26,469 bases of DNA from Chrysophaeum taylorii (GCA_029834535.1 JAQMWT010000354.1:1-26469); one strand, 5' to 3'. Counted from the first letter of the stretch, positions 17,482 through 25,589 are shown. A program made the numbers and translations. Notes: generated by a model not told the origin, from the sequence alone.

Positions 17482-19089
17482 ATGGAGATAAACGCAGACG
17501 TGCGTGAGGAAGAATCTCCTCCAGTTCTTCCCGCCGCCCCTGAGATAGGCCGCGAGGAAGGTGAATTAAGAGAGGCCGAGGCAGTCGACGTTGCTGACGT
17601 GCCCCCTGATGTGCCTCCGGATGCTGCCATTTTTTCGCCGTTGAGTACAACGACTCCGGATCGTGGCGAGCGTGTTACTATTGAGCGCGGATCTGCAGCC
17701 CGAAGTCGACTTCGTGAAGACCTCGAGCGGAGACGTCGCGAAAATGAACGATTAGCTGAGCTTTTTGCTCGTGAAAGGGCTGAAGCGAAAGAGGAAGCGG
17801 CTCGACGAGAAGTTGATATGCTCAATGATGCATTACAACAAGAGATTGAGACCTCGAAGACCCTACGCGAAGAGGCTGAACGATTTCGTCGTGAACGAGA
17901 TGAATTGTTAGCCGAACGTACGCGTCGGGAGAGTAGCCGCGAACGACCCGTGAATCGACCCGAACCGGAAACGTCCGTGAGGCCGCCTGAACCGGAAAGG
18001 AACACTGAAACGGGGAATGAACCTCCGCCCCGAGTCGATACGGAGAATGAGGGTAGGGCGGACATTGAGAATGAAAGTACGAAAATTTTACGGGTATTAT
18101 CGCGGGGAATATCGCAGACGGTTGCCAACGCCTTCGAAAAGGGCAACTTGAGCCGATCCCATCGACCCACTTCCAGTTTGAAGCCTGATAACTTCAAACT
18201 CGTCATCGACGGCCGAGACCAACGGCAATTTAATTTGGATTCGGCGGCGATGATGCATACTTTAGCAGATGACCATTAATCGGTCGAGAAATTACGTTAC
18301 TTACTACCTGTGCATCTACGGGGCACCGTTGCACCAATTTTTGAGGAACACTTGCAGAAATACGAGGAGCTCTGCGATGAGCTACCACACGGTCCGTCGT
18401 TTTACTTGAAATTAGATACTGACGATGAAGAGCATGGAGTCTCGGTTCGTCGTATCCGTCGTCTTAACAAGACGTATTGCGACAAGATTTTGGATTATTT
18501 TAGATCGACTTGCCGACCTCCGCGCACGCAACAGGAGCTGCTTGACAAGCTGCGGAAGGTCACCCAGGCTTCAGTTCCGAAGAAGTCTGGGGAGCGGCAC
18601 GTCCAAACGTATTGTACCGGATTCCAATCTGATGCCTTGGAGTTTTGTTCCGTGTCCAGCCGCACGATGGATGATGTCGATATCCTCGACCAGCTTATCA
18701 GTGGATTGACGTCCAAGGAGTTGAGGACCCGTGTGCGGACTATGAGGAGCGGACATCCTGATAGTTACGTGACTTTTAAGTCGATGGTAGCGCTTATTAC
18801 GCGGCTCGAGAACGACTTACGAAAGTTGATGGAGGAGGAGAAGGACCAAGGCCCTCCTAATCCGAAATCGAATAAACCGCCGCGAGGGCGGGGAGTTCGA
18901 GCTATGGCCTCCGATCAACAAGCCAAGCAAGATGCGGATAAACCGTCTGGGAATACGGATCCGCTGATTTTACGAGATCCGTTTTTGTGGGGCAAGAGAA
19001 CGTGCCCGCACTGTGGGTTCTTCTGGACCACCCATGATGAAGATGAACACGGAAATCGCGTAGTTTGCAACCGCGATCCGGATCGTTAC
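17482..19089 (+). pseudogene. Gypsy Gag of element A, N-terminal and middle part
   Basis: Gag forms the particle that carries element RNA. The reading frame runs from Met at 17482 (gatacagtatggag) with one in-frame TAA at 18277-18279, then on to the insertion point at 19089. Residues 1-60 are acidic and Pro-rich. Residues about 72-155 are a long charged helix with coiled-coil character (RRRENERLAELFARERAEAK). Residues about 270-460 look like the helical gag capsid (LDYFRSTCRPPRTQQELLDK, VDILDQLISGLTSKELRTRV). Residues 508-529 hold a zinc motif, C508-x2-C511-x6-H518-x4-H523-x5-C529. The C-terminus lies beyond element B, at 24840-25589. The stop codon and the insertion make it inactive. Confidence 0.8.
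19085..19089 (+). repeat. Target-site duplication of element B, left copy (GTTAC)
   Basis: GTTAC directly before the TGTGGCG start of element B. The same five bases follow its CGCCACA end at 24835-24839. The uninterrupted sister gag in element C (near 12270) has a single copy of the equivalent site. Confidence 0.9.
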
Positions 19090-19229
19090 TGTGGCGTAAG
19101 GAGAATTTTAGGGGCTACCTGGCGTGCCTTCGAATCCTGGCTCGCCGCTCGCGTCCGTGCCCTTGGTGGGGTCACTGGACGAGGATGGCCGTTCTCCCGC
19201 CGCCCGACCACAAACAACTCCCGTGCCTG
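19090..19229 (-). repeat. 140-bp terminal inverted repeat, left copy
   Basis: Perfect reverse complement of 24695-24834 over 140 bases, checked base by base. Since 24695-24834 is the end of the 3' LTR, this left copy is an inverted LTR fragment, not a 5' LTR. Confidence 0.95.
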
Positions 19230-20371
19230 TCGCCACTCAAGGCGAAGTCCTTGCGATTGGCGATATCGTTAGGTACGAAGATGAGTTGAACGTCTCTACG
19301 ATCAACGAACTTACGAAAGAGTGTGAAGAAGGATACGACAAGGGGAGCCTTTCTTTCACCGTTTCTGTCGCTAGTCACTTGACGCGATGGGACGAATCTC
19401 CCCCGCCGATGCTGCTGAGCACGGTGCAGAAGGACGCTACGACCGCTATGGCGGACAAGTCCACCCTCAAACGACCTGAAGGCAGCGACGATTTCGCTCG
19501 AAGGTCGGAAGAAGATGAAAAGAAATGCCGCGAGATCACCGAAGCGGAGATCCGCCGCCGATATGAAAAGGTTCAATGGCTTCCAATCACTTATCGCAAG
19601 GTGGTGATGCTGTTCAGTGGAGCCGGAGGCAGTACTTTAGGTCTCCAACGAGCCAACGAAACGTGTGGGACGTCGTTTCGAGTCGTGGTAGCACTCGATG
19701 CGTCGGACACCGCCAACCAGATCCACCACAAGAACTTTCCGAATATTCCTGTGGTGCAGCACACACTGTGTGGTCGCTCTGTTACAACCTTACGGTTGAT
19801 CGAATCTTATTTACCCTACGCGGAATGGTCGTCGTCGATGTGTGTCGCGTCGCCACCCTGCGTACACTCCGCTCTGTGCAACTTGACCTCCAGAGATGTT
19901 GGGAAAGGAGTCACCGCTACCCACTGGACGATGAAATTATGCAAGATGGCTGGTTTCTTCATGTGGTTGATAGAGCAGGAGGCTTCGATTATTTCTTACG
20001 TTGCACGTTTGCACCCTTACGTGTGCGTCGTCAATTTCTACGACATAACTCCCAGTTTGATGAGCTGTCGCGTGCGATTGTTGGTTTCCAGCCATCCGCT
20101 CCATTTGCGCGCAGTTCCAAAGACTTGCAAGAATATGCAGCAAGAGTTCGCCGCAGCACTTGGCTACGCCGACGAACGACATTTACTTCAGATGAACAAT
20201 TTAGGATCATCACGAGCTGCGACAGACGCAGCTTACACCGTTACGCGTGTCCCGCTTCGCGTAGGACCGCACCGTTCCGATTACAGATCTCTGAATCTGA
20301 AAATGACTTCGGAGTTGCTGACGATGCCCCCTGATTTGATTGGGCCGGCTTCTCCAGGACGACCTCGTTGA
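19124..20371 (+). CDS. C5 cytosine DNA methyltransferase domain of element B
   Basis: Predicted to transfer a methyl group from S-adenosylmethionine to C5 of cytosine in DNA. Motifs in order: I, VVMLFSGAGGSTLGLQRA (FSGAGG at residues 164-169); II/III, VVALDAS...HHKNFPNIPVV; IV, VASPPCVHSALC with catalytic Cys246; a THWTMKLCKMAG helix; VI, WLIEQ with Glu284 in place of the usual ENV; VIII, SCRVRLLVSS (Arg316, Arg318); IX, RSLNLKMTSELLTMPPD ending near residue 404. Motif X (HLASVVPP) lies in the next frame, after a one-base shift near 20335. The first 35 codons read inverted LTR sequence, so original coding begins at about 19230. Residues 36-160 (GDIVRYEDELN...) are unassigned. It is compact, with no long target-recognition domain visible, and continuous except for the shift. 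Similar enzymes in algal and dinoflagellate retrotransposons are known from the literature (memory). Confidence 0.82.
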   Translation: MPSNPGSPLASVPLVGSLDEDGRSPAARPQTTPVPVATQGEVLAIGDIVRYEDELNVSTINELTKECEEGYDKGSLSFTVSVASHLTRWDESPPPMLLSTVQKDATTAMADKSTLKRPEGSDDFARRSEEDEKKCREITEAEIRRRYEKVQWLPITYRKVVMLFSGAGGSTLGLQRANETCGTSFRVVVALDASDTANQIHHKNFPNIPVVQHTLCGRSVTTLRLIESYLPYAEWSSSMCVASPPCVHSALCNLTSRDVGKGVTATHWTMKLCKMAGFFMWLIEQEASIISYVARLHPYVCVVNFYDITPSLMSCRVRLLVSSHPLHLRAVPKTCKNMQQEFAAALGYADERHLLQMNNLGSSRAATDAAYTVTRVPLRVGPHRSDYRSLNLKMTSELLTMPPDLIGPASPGRPR

Positions 20372-22773
20372 AACACTTGGCGTCCGTCGTGCCACCTGAC
20401 ACGATAGCCTTATTAGTGCTCGATCTGCACAACTCTGTGACCAAGGAATTTCACCTGAGCGGCGAAGCTTTGCCGTCAGCGTTGAGTCCTGCAGACCGAC
20501 CGTTTGATTATTATTTGCAAATTGATGAAACCACCCTTCGTCACGTACAAGTTCCGCTGTTAAACACGCGCACACGTGTCGTAAGATGGGTGTCGACTGA
20601 TGATCTCCAAGATCGCACCAAATGGAAACCTCCAGAGGTACCGTTGATTCCGCCTGCAACAGATGAGCCGGGGACGTCTCATGCTTCTTCTGCTGGGCCC
20701 CCCGGACAACCAAATTTAGACGTTCCGCCAGATCCTGAGCGAGATCGGGAACCGAAGATTAAGAGCGAGCCGAGTGTTCGTGTCAAAGGCGAGAGGACCA
20801 ACAAAAGCCACCCGGAAGTGAGACTAAAATACGAGAAGAAGTTCGATGTGCCATGGAAAGATGCGCCGCGCGATGCTGAGGGTGCACCGCTGCCGCAAAC
20901 TCCCGAGCATGTCAAGGATAACGAAGTGATGAAAGTGAAAATTCCTACGAAGGAAGAAGTTGACAAGGTTGTCCAGGAGCTTGGAATTCCTGACAATCCG
21001 CACTTAGATGACGATGCGAAACTGATGCTCCGTCACTGTGTGCAATATTATTGGGCCTTTTTCGACCCGACTATGAGACCTGTGGACTCGCCTCCTATGA
21101 CTCTACGATTCAAAGACGCAAATCCGCGACCGATTAAGATGACGCCCTACCGACTGACGCCTGCGAAGCTCGACTGTCTCCGCAAGCAGATCAGCGAGTG
21201 GTGCCGGGATGGAGTCATTCGTCCGGCCAACTCACCTTGGGGCTTTTCCGTGTTGATGCTTCCGAAGAAAGGAGCTGAGATTGGAACGTCAAACGCGTTC
21301 CGTGCTGCAGTTGACTTACGTCAGCTCAACGATCAATTGGTCAATGACAGTTGGCCAAACATTCGACAAGATGATGCTTTAGCCTTTCTCGGGATGAGAC
21401 GATGGCGGACATGCATTGATATTAGATGGGGATACCACAACCTTCGTCTGGATCCGGCAGCGCAGGACGCTGTCACGATGGTTAGCCCACTTGGCGCTCA
21501 TAGTTTCTTGCGATTACCTCTAGGTGTGAAGACGGCCGGAGCTCTTTTCTGCAAGCAAATGGCGAGCGACCTTTCGAAATGGATGTATCAAGACTTGGTT
21601 GCGTTTGTTGACGATATTATGATGGGATCCGACGATCTTCATCGACATTTACAAGTTTTGATCGAAGTGATGTGTCATTTGGCACAGAGAGGGTACAGCG
21701 GTCGAACCGCGAAGTTCCACCTTCTCAAGGATGATATAGAATTTCTGGGACACATTTCTACCCCAGAAGGCTTGAAGCCGAATCCGAAGACGTTGGAAGC
21801 ACTGCAGAAGATGCCGATTCCAGGTACTTTACCGAATACTTCCCCGAAGACCCAGATACGCTCTTTCATCGGCATGAGTAATGACTGCCGGCGATATGTG
21901 AAGGGCTACTCGAAGATTGTGGAACCGTTGAGACGATTATGCCTCGAAGGTGTAAAGTTCGAGTGGACGCCCGAGTGTCAGAAAGCTTGGGATACGATTA
22001 TTGAAGCTTTGGTTGATTCCCGTGGAGTCTACCACGCCGATTATGATCTGCCTTTTCAGATCCGATCCGACGCTTCCAAGGATGGACTTGGAGCATATCT
22101 CTTCCAGATTGTCGAAGTCAAGGACGATGCCGGAAGAGTGACTCGAGAAGAACGAGTGATTGAATACTGGAGCCGAGCTGTGCCGAAGGAGATGCGGAAT
22201 TATGAGCCCCGTCGGCTAGAGCTGCTGGCAGTTATACTTTCTCTAGAGCACTTTCGAGCCTACATCGAAGGGCACCGTACTGTTTTGGAGACCGATCACC
22301 GAAATTTGACGTTTTTACGTAAGGCGACGCACTCGTCCGGGCAGCTTGCTCGTTGGGCGATGCGCCTCGCCAATTTTGACCCTGAACTTGGTTACAAGCC
22401 GGGAAAGTCACCGGGAATGAGTATCCCTGACTGTCTCTCCCGCAATCCGATAGATCATGTCATCGAGACTGACGAGTTTGGAGAACCTTTGAACCACGCG
22501 TATTTAGTGTTCCAAGAGCTTCCCCGACCTGTTGATGACCGAGGAGTTCCCGTCTCCGGCTGCCACTTCATAATGTCGTTTATTACGACCGAACTGCCGG
22601 AAGACGAAGACGAAGACCCTGAAAAGGATCCGATGAAATTGGCTACGTCTCACGCTACGAGACAACGTCGGAAGAACCGTGCGCGCGATGAGCCACAGAT
22701 CTTCAAGGACGCAGCCGCTTACAAAGATTATATCGATAAGATACCCGATAATATGACGCTCGCTAATATCTGA
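20338..22773 (+). CDS. pol: Pol: methyltransferase motif X, linker, reverse transcriptase and RNase H
   Basis: Makes cDNA from element RNA and degrades the RNA strand. The frame opens at 20335; no natural start Met is needed if it was fused to the methyltransferase. Residue numbers count from 20368. Residues 2-10 are KHLASVVPP (methyltransferase motif X). A charged linker runs to about 220. RT starts near 250: RPIKMTPYRLTP, GVIRPANSPWGFSVLMLPKK, RAAVDLRQLND, TCIDIRWGYHNLRL, FLRLPLGVKTAGALFCKQM, and catalytic FVDD at 413-416. RNase H follows with Asp568 (RSDASKDG), Glu618, Asp643 (ETDHRNL) and Asp688 (PDCLSRNP). The protein is about 800 residues, with typical gypsy spacing and no internal stop. 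It ends at TGA 22771-22773, one base out of frame with integrase. Active-site residues are complete, so it may be recent. Confidence 0.93.
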   Translation, partial: DWAGFSRTTSLKHLASVVPPDTIALLVLDLHNSVTKEFHLSGEALPSALSPADRPFDYYLQIDETTLRHVQVPLLNTRTRVVRWVSTDDLQDRTKWKPPEVPLIPPATDEPGTSHASSAGPPGQPNLDVPPDPERDREPKIKSEPSVRVKGERTNKSHPEVRLKYEKKFDVPWKDAPRDAEGAPLPQTPEHVKDNEVMKVKIPTKEEVDKVVQELGIPDNPHLDDDAKLMLRHCVQYYWAFFDPTMRPVDSPPMTLRFKDANPRPIKMTPYRLTPAKLDCLRKQISEWCRDGVIRPANSPWGFSVLMLPKKGAEIGTSNAFRAAVDLRQLNDQLVNDSWPNIRQDDALAFLGMRRWRTCIDIRWGYHNLRLDPAAQDAVTMVSPLGAHSFLRLPLGVKTAGALFCKQMASDLSKWMYQDLVAFVDDIMMGSDDLHRHLQVLIEVMCHLAQRGYSGRTAKFHLLKDDIEFLGHISTPEGLKPNPKTLEALQKMPIPGTLPNTSPKTQIRSFIGMSNDCRRYVKGYSKIVEPLRRLCLEGVKFEWTPECQKAWDTIIEALVDSRGVYHADYDLPFQIRSDASKDGLGAYLFQIVEVKDDAGRVTREERVIEYWSRAVPKEMRNYEPRRLELLAVILSLEHFRAYIEGHRTVLETDHRNLTFLRKATHSSGQLARWAMRLANFDPELGYKPGKSPGMSIPDCLSRNPIDHVIETDEFGEPLNHAYLVFQELPRPVDDRGVPVSGCHFIMSFITTELPEDEDEDPEKDPMKLATSHATRQRRKNRARDEPQIFKDAAAYKDYIDKIPDNMTLANI

Positions 22774-24448
22774 TGCTACTTGCGAGGATATTCGCTACCG
22801 AATGGCCCAAGGTCAGACGCCGCGACGTTCCCGAGCGAACGAACGATTCGAAGTCGTTAAAGATGTTCTTTACCGCATTTCTGCTGATTTGCACCCGATG
22901 ATTGTTGCACCTGCTACTTTGCGCAAGCGCATTATTCGACTCTATCATGACACTCCGGTTAACGGTGGTCATATGGGACGTCACAGTACCGTCCAGGCTA
23001 TCCAAGAACGATTTTGGTGGCCTCACATGTCGAACGAAGTTGGAGTCTTCATTGCTGAATGCTTAGTTTGTCAGAAAGCTCGTACGCCTGAGCCGAAACG
23101 AGCTGGACTCTTGCAACAGCCCGTCTACGATGGTGATGGTGCTGTTCTTTGCATGGATTTATTTGGACCCTTGCCCAGCGCTGGTCCCGAGACGTATCTT
23201 CTAGTATTTTTTGATCCGTTCTCGCATTTCTTGATTCTGGGTGTTTTGAACGATAAGACTGCTGAGTCTGTCCTCGAGTCTTTTGTCATTAACATTCTCC
23301 TCAAGGGCTACTTGCCCCAGATGATTCGTACCGACAACGGTAAAGAGTTCGTGAACAAGTTGATGCGCGAGTTCTGCCATCTCTTTAACACCCGATACCA
23401 AACTACGATTCCTTATCATGCCCAGTCGAACCCGGCTGAGCGCGTCAACCGATTTATCAAGGCCTTCCTCCGTGCTTGCCTTCAAGGCCGGAACATCACG
23501 GATTGGCCTGACTTTGCTCATTATATTGCGTTTTGCTACAACCGCAAGTTTATTCCAGGCACGCAGATATCTCCCTTTATGCTGCGCCTGAACCGTCAGC
23601 CGATGCTGCCGACTGACTACACGCTCATGGATTTTGATACACGATTATTGCCGAAGACTCGCTCTGATGCAGTCGCCGAGACTCGCGAACGATTGAAATA
23701 TTATACAAAGATCGTCCGCGAAGCTCGTGATAAAGCTTCGAAGAAACAGCGATTGGCTTACAATGCTGATCATGTTGATGTTGAATACAAGGAAGGATCG
23801 CACGTTTTGCTCTACATTCCTTTCCTTCAGAACAAACTTCGACCGGAATGGCGAGGGCCGTTTATTATCAAGGAACGCTTCTCCCCGGTCACCTATAGGA
23901 TTGAGTCTCTCGACTCTCCGCCCGAAAAACGACGTGTTCATGTTAGTCAGATCACGCCTGTGATGGTACCTCCGATCGTTGATCAAACCATCCGCAAACC
24001 CGAAGAAACCTTCCGTGATGATTATCAGCACGGTAAGTTTGTTGTTTTCCGGATTCCTGACCGGAAGCGCTCTGATTGGCGCAAGAAGATTTATGTTGCC
24101 GAAGTTTACGAGCCTTACGATTACCAAAATGATCGTGTTGCTCTACATTTCTATTCCGATTTGGGTCCGAACGATGATGTCGCTTATTTCAAGCCGACCT
24201 CTCACCTTTCGCACCGCAAGCTCAAGCCCGAGTTCAAGGACGTTGAAGGTCGAAGTTTCACCGACAAGTCCCGAATTTCCTCCAACACAACTCCCTGTGT
24301 CACGGATTTCGCTCCGCACGAGATTGACGTGTTGATACCCAAGTTTACTTTACGCAGTGGTCGAGTTCCTGAACCGATCATCACCCGCGTTTACCAGAAG
24401 ATTCGTTCACGAGATGCTCGTAAGGCGAAGCCGCGCTCCTCGCGCTAG
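22772..24448 (+). CDS. int: Integrase with GPF/Y module and C-terminal extension
   Basis: Inserts element cDNA into the genome. The frame opens in phase 2 directly at the preceding TGA; the first Met is at 22802 (residue 1 below), but the normal product is probably fused to RNase H by frameshift. The N-terminal zinc finger is H49-x7-H57-x29-C87-x2-C90. The catalytic core is D119 (MDLFGPLP), D178 (RTDNGKEF) and E213 (NPAERVNRF), with 35-residue D-to-E spacing as in retroviral integrases. The GPF/Y module starts at W350-R-G352-P-F354. After about residue 410 an extension of some 140 residues (KFVVFRIPDRKRSDW, KIYVAEVYEPYDYQ, VALHFYSDLGP) may be a small beta-barrel chromatin- or nucleic-acid-binding domain. 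It lacks an obvious chromodomain. No internal stop; ends TAG. Confidence 0.93.
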   Translation, partial: DATCEDIRYRMAQGQTPRRSRANERFEVVKDVLYRISADLHPMIVAPATLRKRIIRLYHDTPVNGGHMGRHSTVQAIQERFWWPHMSNEVGVFIAECLVCQKARTPEPKRAGLLQQPVYDGDGAVLCMDLFGPLPSAGPETYLLVFFDPFSHFLILGVLNDKTAESVLESFVINILLKGYLPQMIRTDNGKEFVNKLMREFCHLFNTRYQTTIPYHAQSNPAERVNRFIKAFLRACLQGRNITDWPDFAHYIAFCYNRKFIPGTQISPFMLRLNRQPMLPTDYTLMDFDTRLLPKTRSDAVAETRERLKYYTKIVREARDKASKKQRLAYNADHVDVEYKEGSHVLLYIPFLQNKLRPEWRGPFIIKERFSPVTYRIESLDSPPEKRRVHVSQITPVMVPPIVDQTIRKPEETFRDDYQHGKFVVFRIPDRKRSDWRKKIYVAEVYEPYDYQNDRVALHFYSDLGPNDDVAYFKPTSHLSHRKLKPEFKDVEGRSFTDKSRISSNTTPCVTDFAPHEIDVLIPKFTLRSGRVPEPIITRVYQKIRSRDARKAKPRSSR

Positions 24449-24478
24449 CACCTCGCTGGGGCAGCTCGAATTCTTACC

Positions 24479-24485
24479 AGGGGAG
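24479..24485 (+). promoter_or_regulatory. Candidate polypurine tract
   Basis: aggggag lies 3 bases before the 3' LTR start at 24489, the expected position for plus-strand priming. It is short. Confidence 0.45.
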
Positions 24486-24659
24486 TCCTGTGGCGGCAAC
24501 TCCCGCCTCCTAAGGCTTACCCCTCTTCTAGCCCCCCCCCTTATCAGGGGCACCCTACTCCGTTCTGATGAGGTCAGTGTTCTCTATGACATCATCTTCC
24601 TATCTTCCTTTTCCGTGACATGCGTCACCCTGATTTCTGATTTTCGATATATCCTTGAT

Positions 24660-24666
24660 CATAAAG
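24660..24666 (+). promoter_or_regulatory. TATA-like box in the LTR
   Basis: cataaag lies 29-35 bases before 24695, the point where the inverted LTR copy begins. If 24695 is the transcription start (start of R), the spacing is typical of a TATA box. Weak on its own. Confidence 0.3.
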
Positions 24667-24674
24667 CAACAGCC

Positions 24675-24695
24675 GGTCCTCAAGTTGTGAGGACC
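24675..24695. other. Perfect 8-bp-stem hairpin at the inverted-repeat boundary
   Basis: ggtcctca-agttg-tgaggacc: a perfect 8-bp stem with a 5-base loop. Its last base is the first base of the 140-bp inverted repeat. Confidence 0.75.
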
Positions 24696-24834
24696 AGGCA
24701 CGGGAGTTGTTTGTGGTCGGGCGGCGGGAGAACGGCCATCCTCGTCCAGTGACCCCACCAAGGGCACGGACGCGAGCGGCGAGCCAGGATTCGAAGGCAC
24801 GCCAGGTAGCCCCTAAAATTCTCCTTACGCCACA
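24695..24834 (+). repeat. 140-bp terminal inverted repeat, right copy
   Basis: The last 140 bp of the 3' LTR; perfect reverse complement of 19090-19229. Confidence 0.95.
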
Positions 24835-24839
24835 GTTAC

Positions 24840-25589
24840 TACTGTGCAATGGGGAAGCGAATTCGTAAGCAGAAGAAGCAGCCCATATCGCGGTCCGATT
24901 GGGCAAAGCGTGATGATGCATCTAATGCGAACGCCACGCACGGATCGGAGCCTTCTAATGAAATTCAAACGGCCCTCACCGATCTTGGAACCACAATGGC
25001 GACCATGGTGAGCGAGGTCAGAAGCATCAAGGATACTACGTCGTTTTCTACGCGACGGCGAGACGGACGATCACCTTCTAGACGATCGTCACGCCGACAT
25101 CGAAGCCAGAGCCCTAATCGAAAAGCCCATACTGCTCAAGACAGCCCGAGTCCTTGCCGTCACCGGAGCTCTCGTCGCAATTCGCGCCGGCGCCGACGTC
25201 ATCGATATTACGATGACGAGTATGACGGGGGCAGATATCAGGATAGTTCGGGACATTCGAGCGCGTCTTTCGCGTTCCAATCTTTATGCGACGCGCCGCC
25301 AATGTCGGGGGTTGTCTTTTACCCGACGGCGCGCCCCGCCCGAGTCTCCGATGATGTTGCCGATGTCGCTGTGACGAGCAGCCATCGCTTGCAACAGGAG
25401 CAAAATACCACCAACGCTCGGATCGTTCGGTGGCCTTCTACATTGTATGTGGAAGCAATATCAGATGCCACTTTGGATTCTCCGCACTACTGGGAAGACT
25501 CAGACTCGGAGACCGACGAACCCATGCCGCAGGTTCCAGTGTCCCCCCCATTCGTCAATGTGCATGTCTTGCAGGGCAGTTCACGATGA
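24840..25589 (+). CDS. Gypsy Gag of element A, C-terminal part (RS-rich)
   Basis: Continues element A's gag after element B, in the phase expected once B and one GTTAC are set aside. It matches the element C protein from its tyrosine pair onward (YCAMGKRIRKQKKQP). Residues about 60-130 are Arg/Ser-rich (RSPSRRSSRRHRSQSPNRK, SRRNSRRRRRHRYYDDEYD), like SR-protein tails and likely to bind RNA or reach the nucleus. An acidic stretch (YWEDSDSETDEP) follows. The end (PFVNVHVLQGSSR) differs from element C because of one extra C in a C run near 25544. The visible part carries no stop, but the gene as a whole is split. Confidence 0.75.
   Translation, partial: YCAMGKRIRKQKKQPISRSDWAKRDDASNANATHGSEPSNEIQTALTDLGTTMATMVSEVRSIKDTTSFSTRRRDGRSPSRRSSRRHRSQSPNRKAHTAQDSPSPCRHRSSRRNSRRRRRHRYYDDEYDGGRYQDSSGHSSASFAFQSLCDAPPMSGVVFYPTARPARVSDDVADVAVTSSHRLQQEQNTTNARIVRWPSTLYVEAISDATLDSPHYWEDSDSETDEPMPQVPVSPPFVNVHVLQGSSR

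Larger units (their letters stand above)
19090..24834 (+). mobile_element. Ty3/gypsy element B carrying a cytosine methyltransferase, with inverted U5 ends
   Basis: 5745 bp, flanked by GTTAC on both sides and inserted in element A's gag. Order: 140-bp inverted copy of its own LTR end, C5 methyltransferase, linker, RT-RNase H, integrase, purine-rich stretch, 346-bp 3' LTR. There is no gag, no protease and no normal 5' LTR. The terminal sequences are TGTGGCGTAAGG and CCTTACGCCACA, i.e. TG...CA ends as integrase requires. Catalytic residues of RT, RNase H and integrase are present. Single-base frame breaks lie near 20335 and 22771. Confidence 0.88.
24489..24834 (+). repeat. 3' LTR of element B
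   Basis: 346 bp, TGTGGCGGCAAC...CTTACGCCACA, followed by the GTTAC duplication. The first 40 bases resemble element A's LTR (ggcggcaactcc, taaggcttacc), and scattered later stretches do too (gacatcat). The second half is unrelated, so B belongs to a different subfamily. Confidence 0.82.

Noticed and set aside
18277..18279. Reassigned genetic code (TAA read as an amino acid)
   Set aside because: Only one in-frame TAA is seen in the otherwise long frames, and TGA and TAG act as ends for pol and integrase. One nonsense mutation explains it.
19576..20334. Second open frame overlapping the methyltransferase
   Set aside because: It is an out-of-phase shadow with no motifs; the frame 2 product carries all the methyltransferase signatures.
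19090..24834. Element B as a DNA transposon with 140-bp terminal inverted repeats and an integrase-like transposase
   Set aside because: It encodes RT and RNase H, has a purine tract before a complete LTR, and the right repeat is simply the LTR end. It stays an alternative only if many copies share this exact left end.
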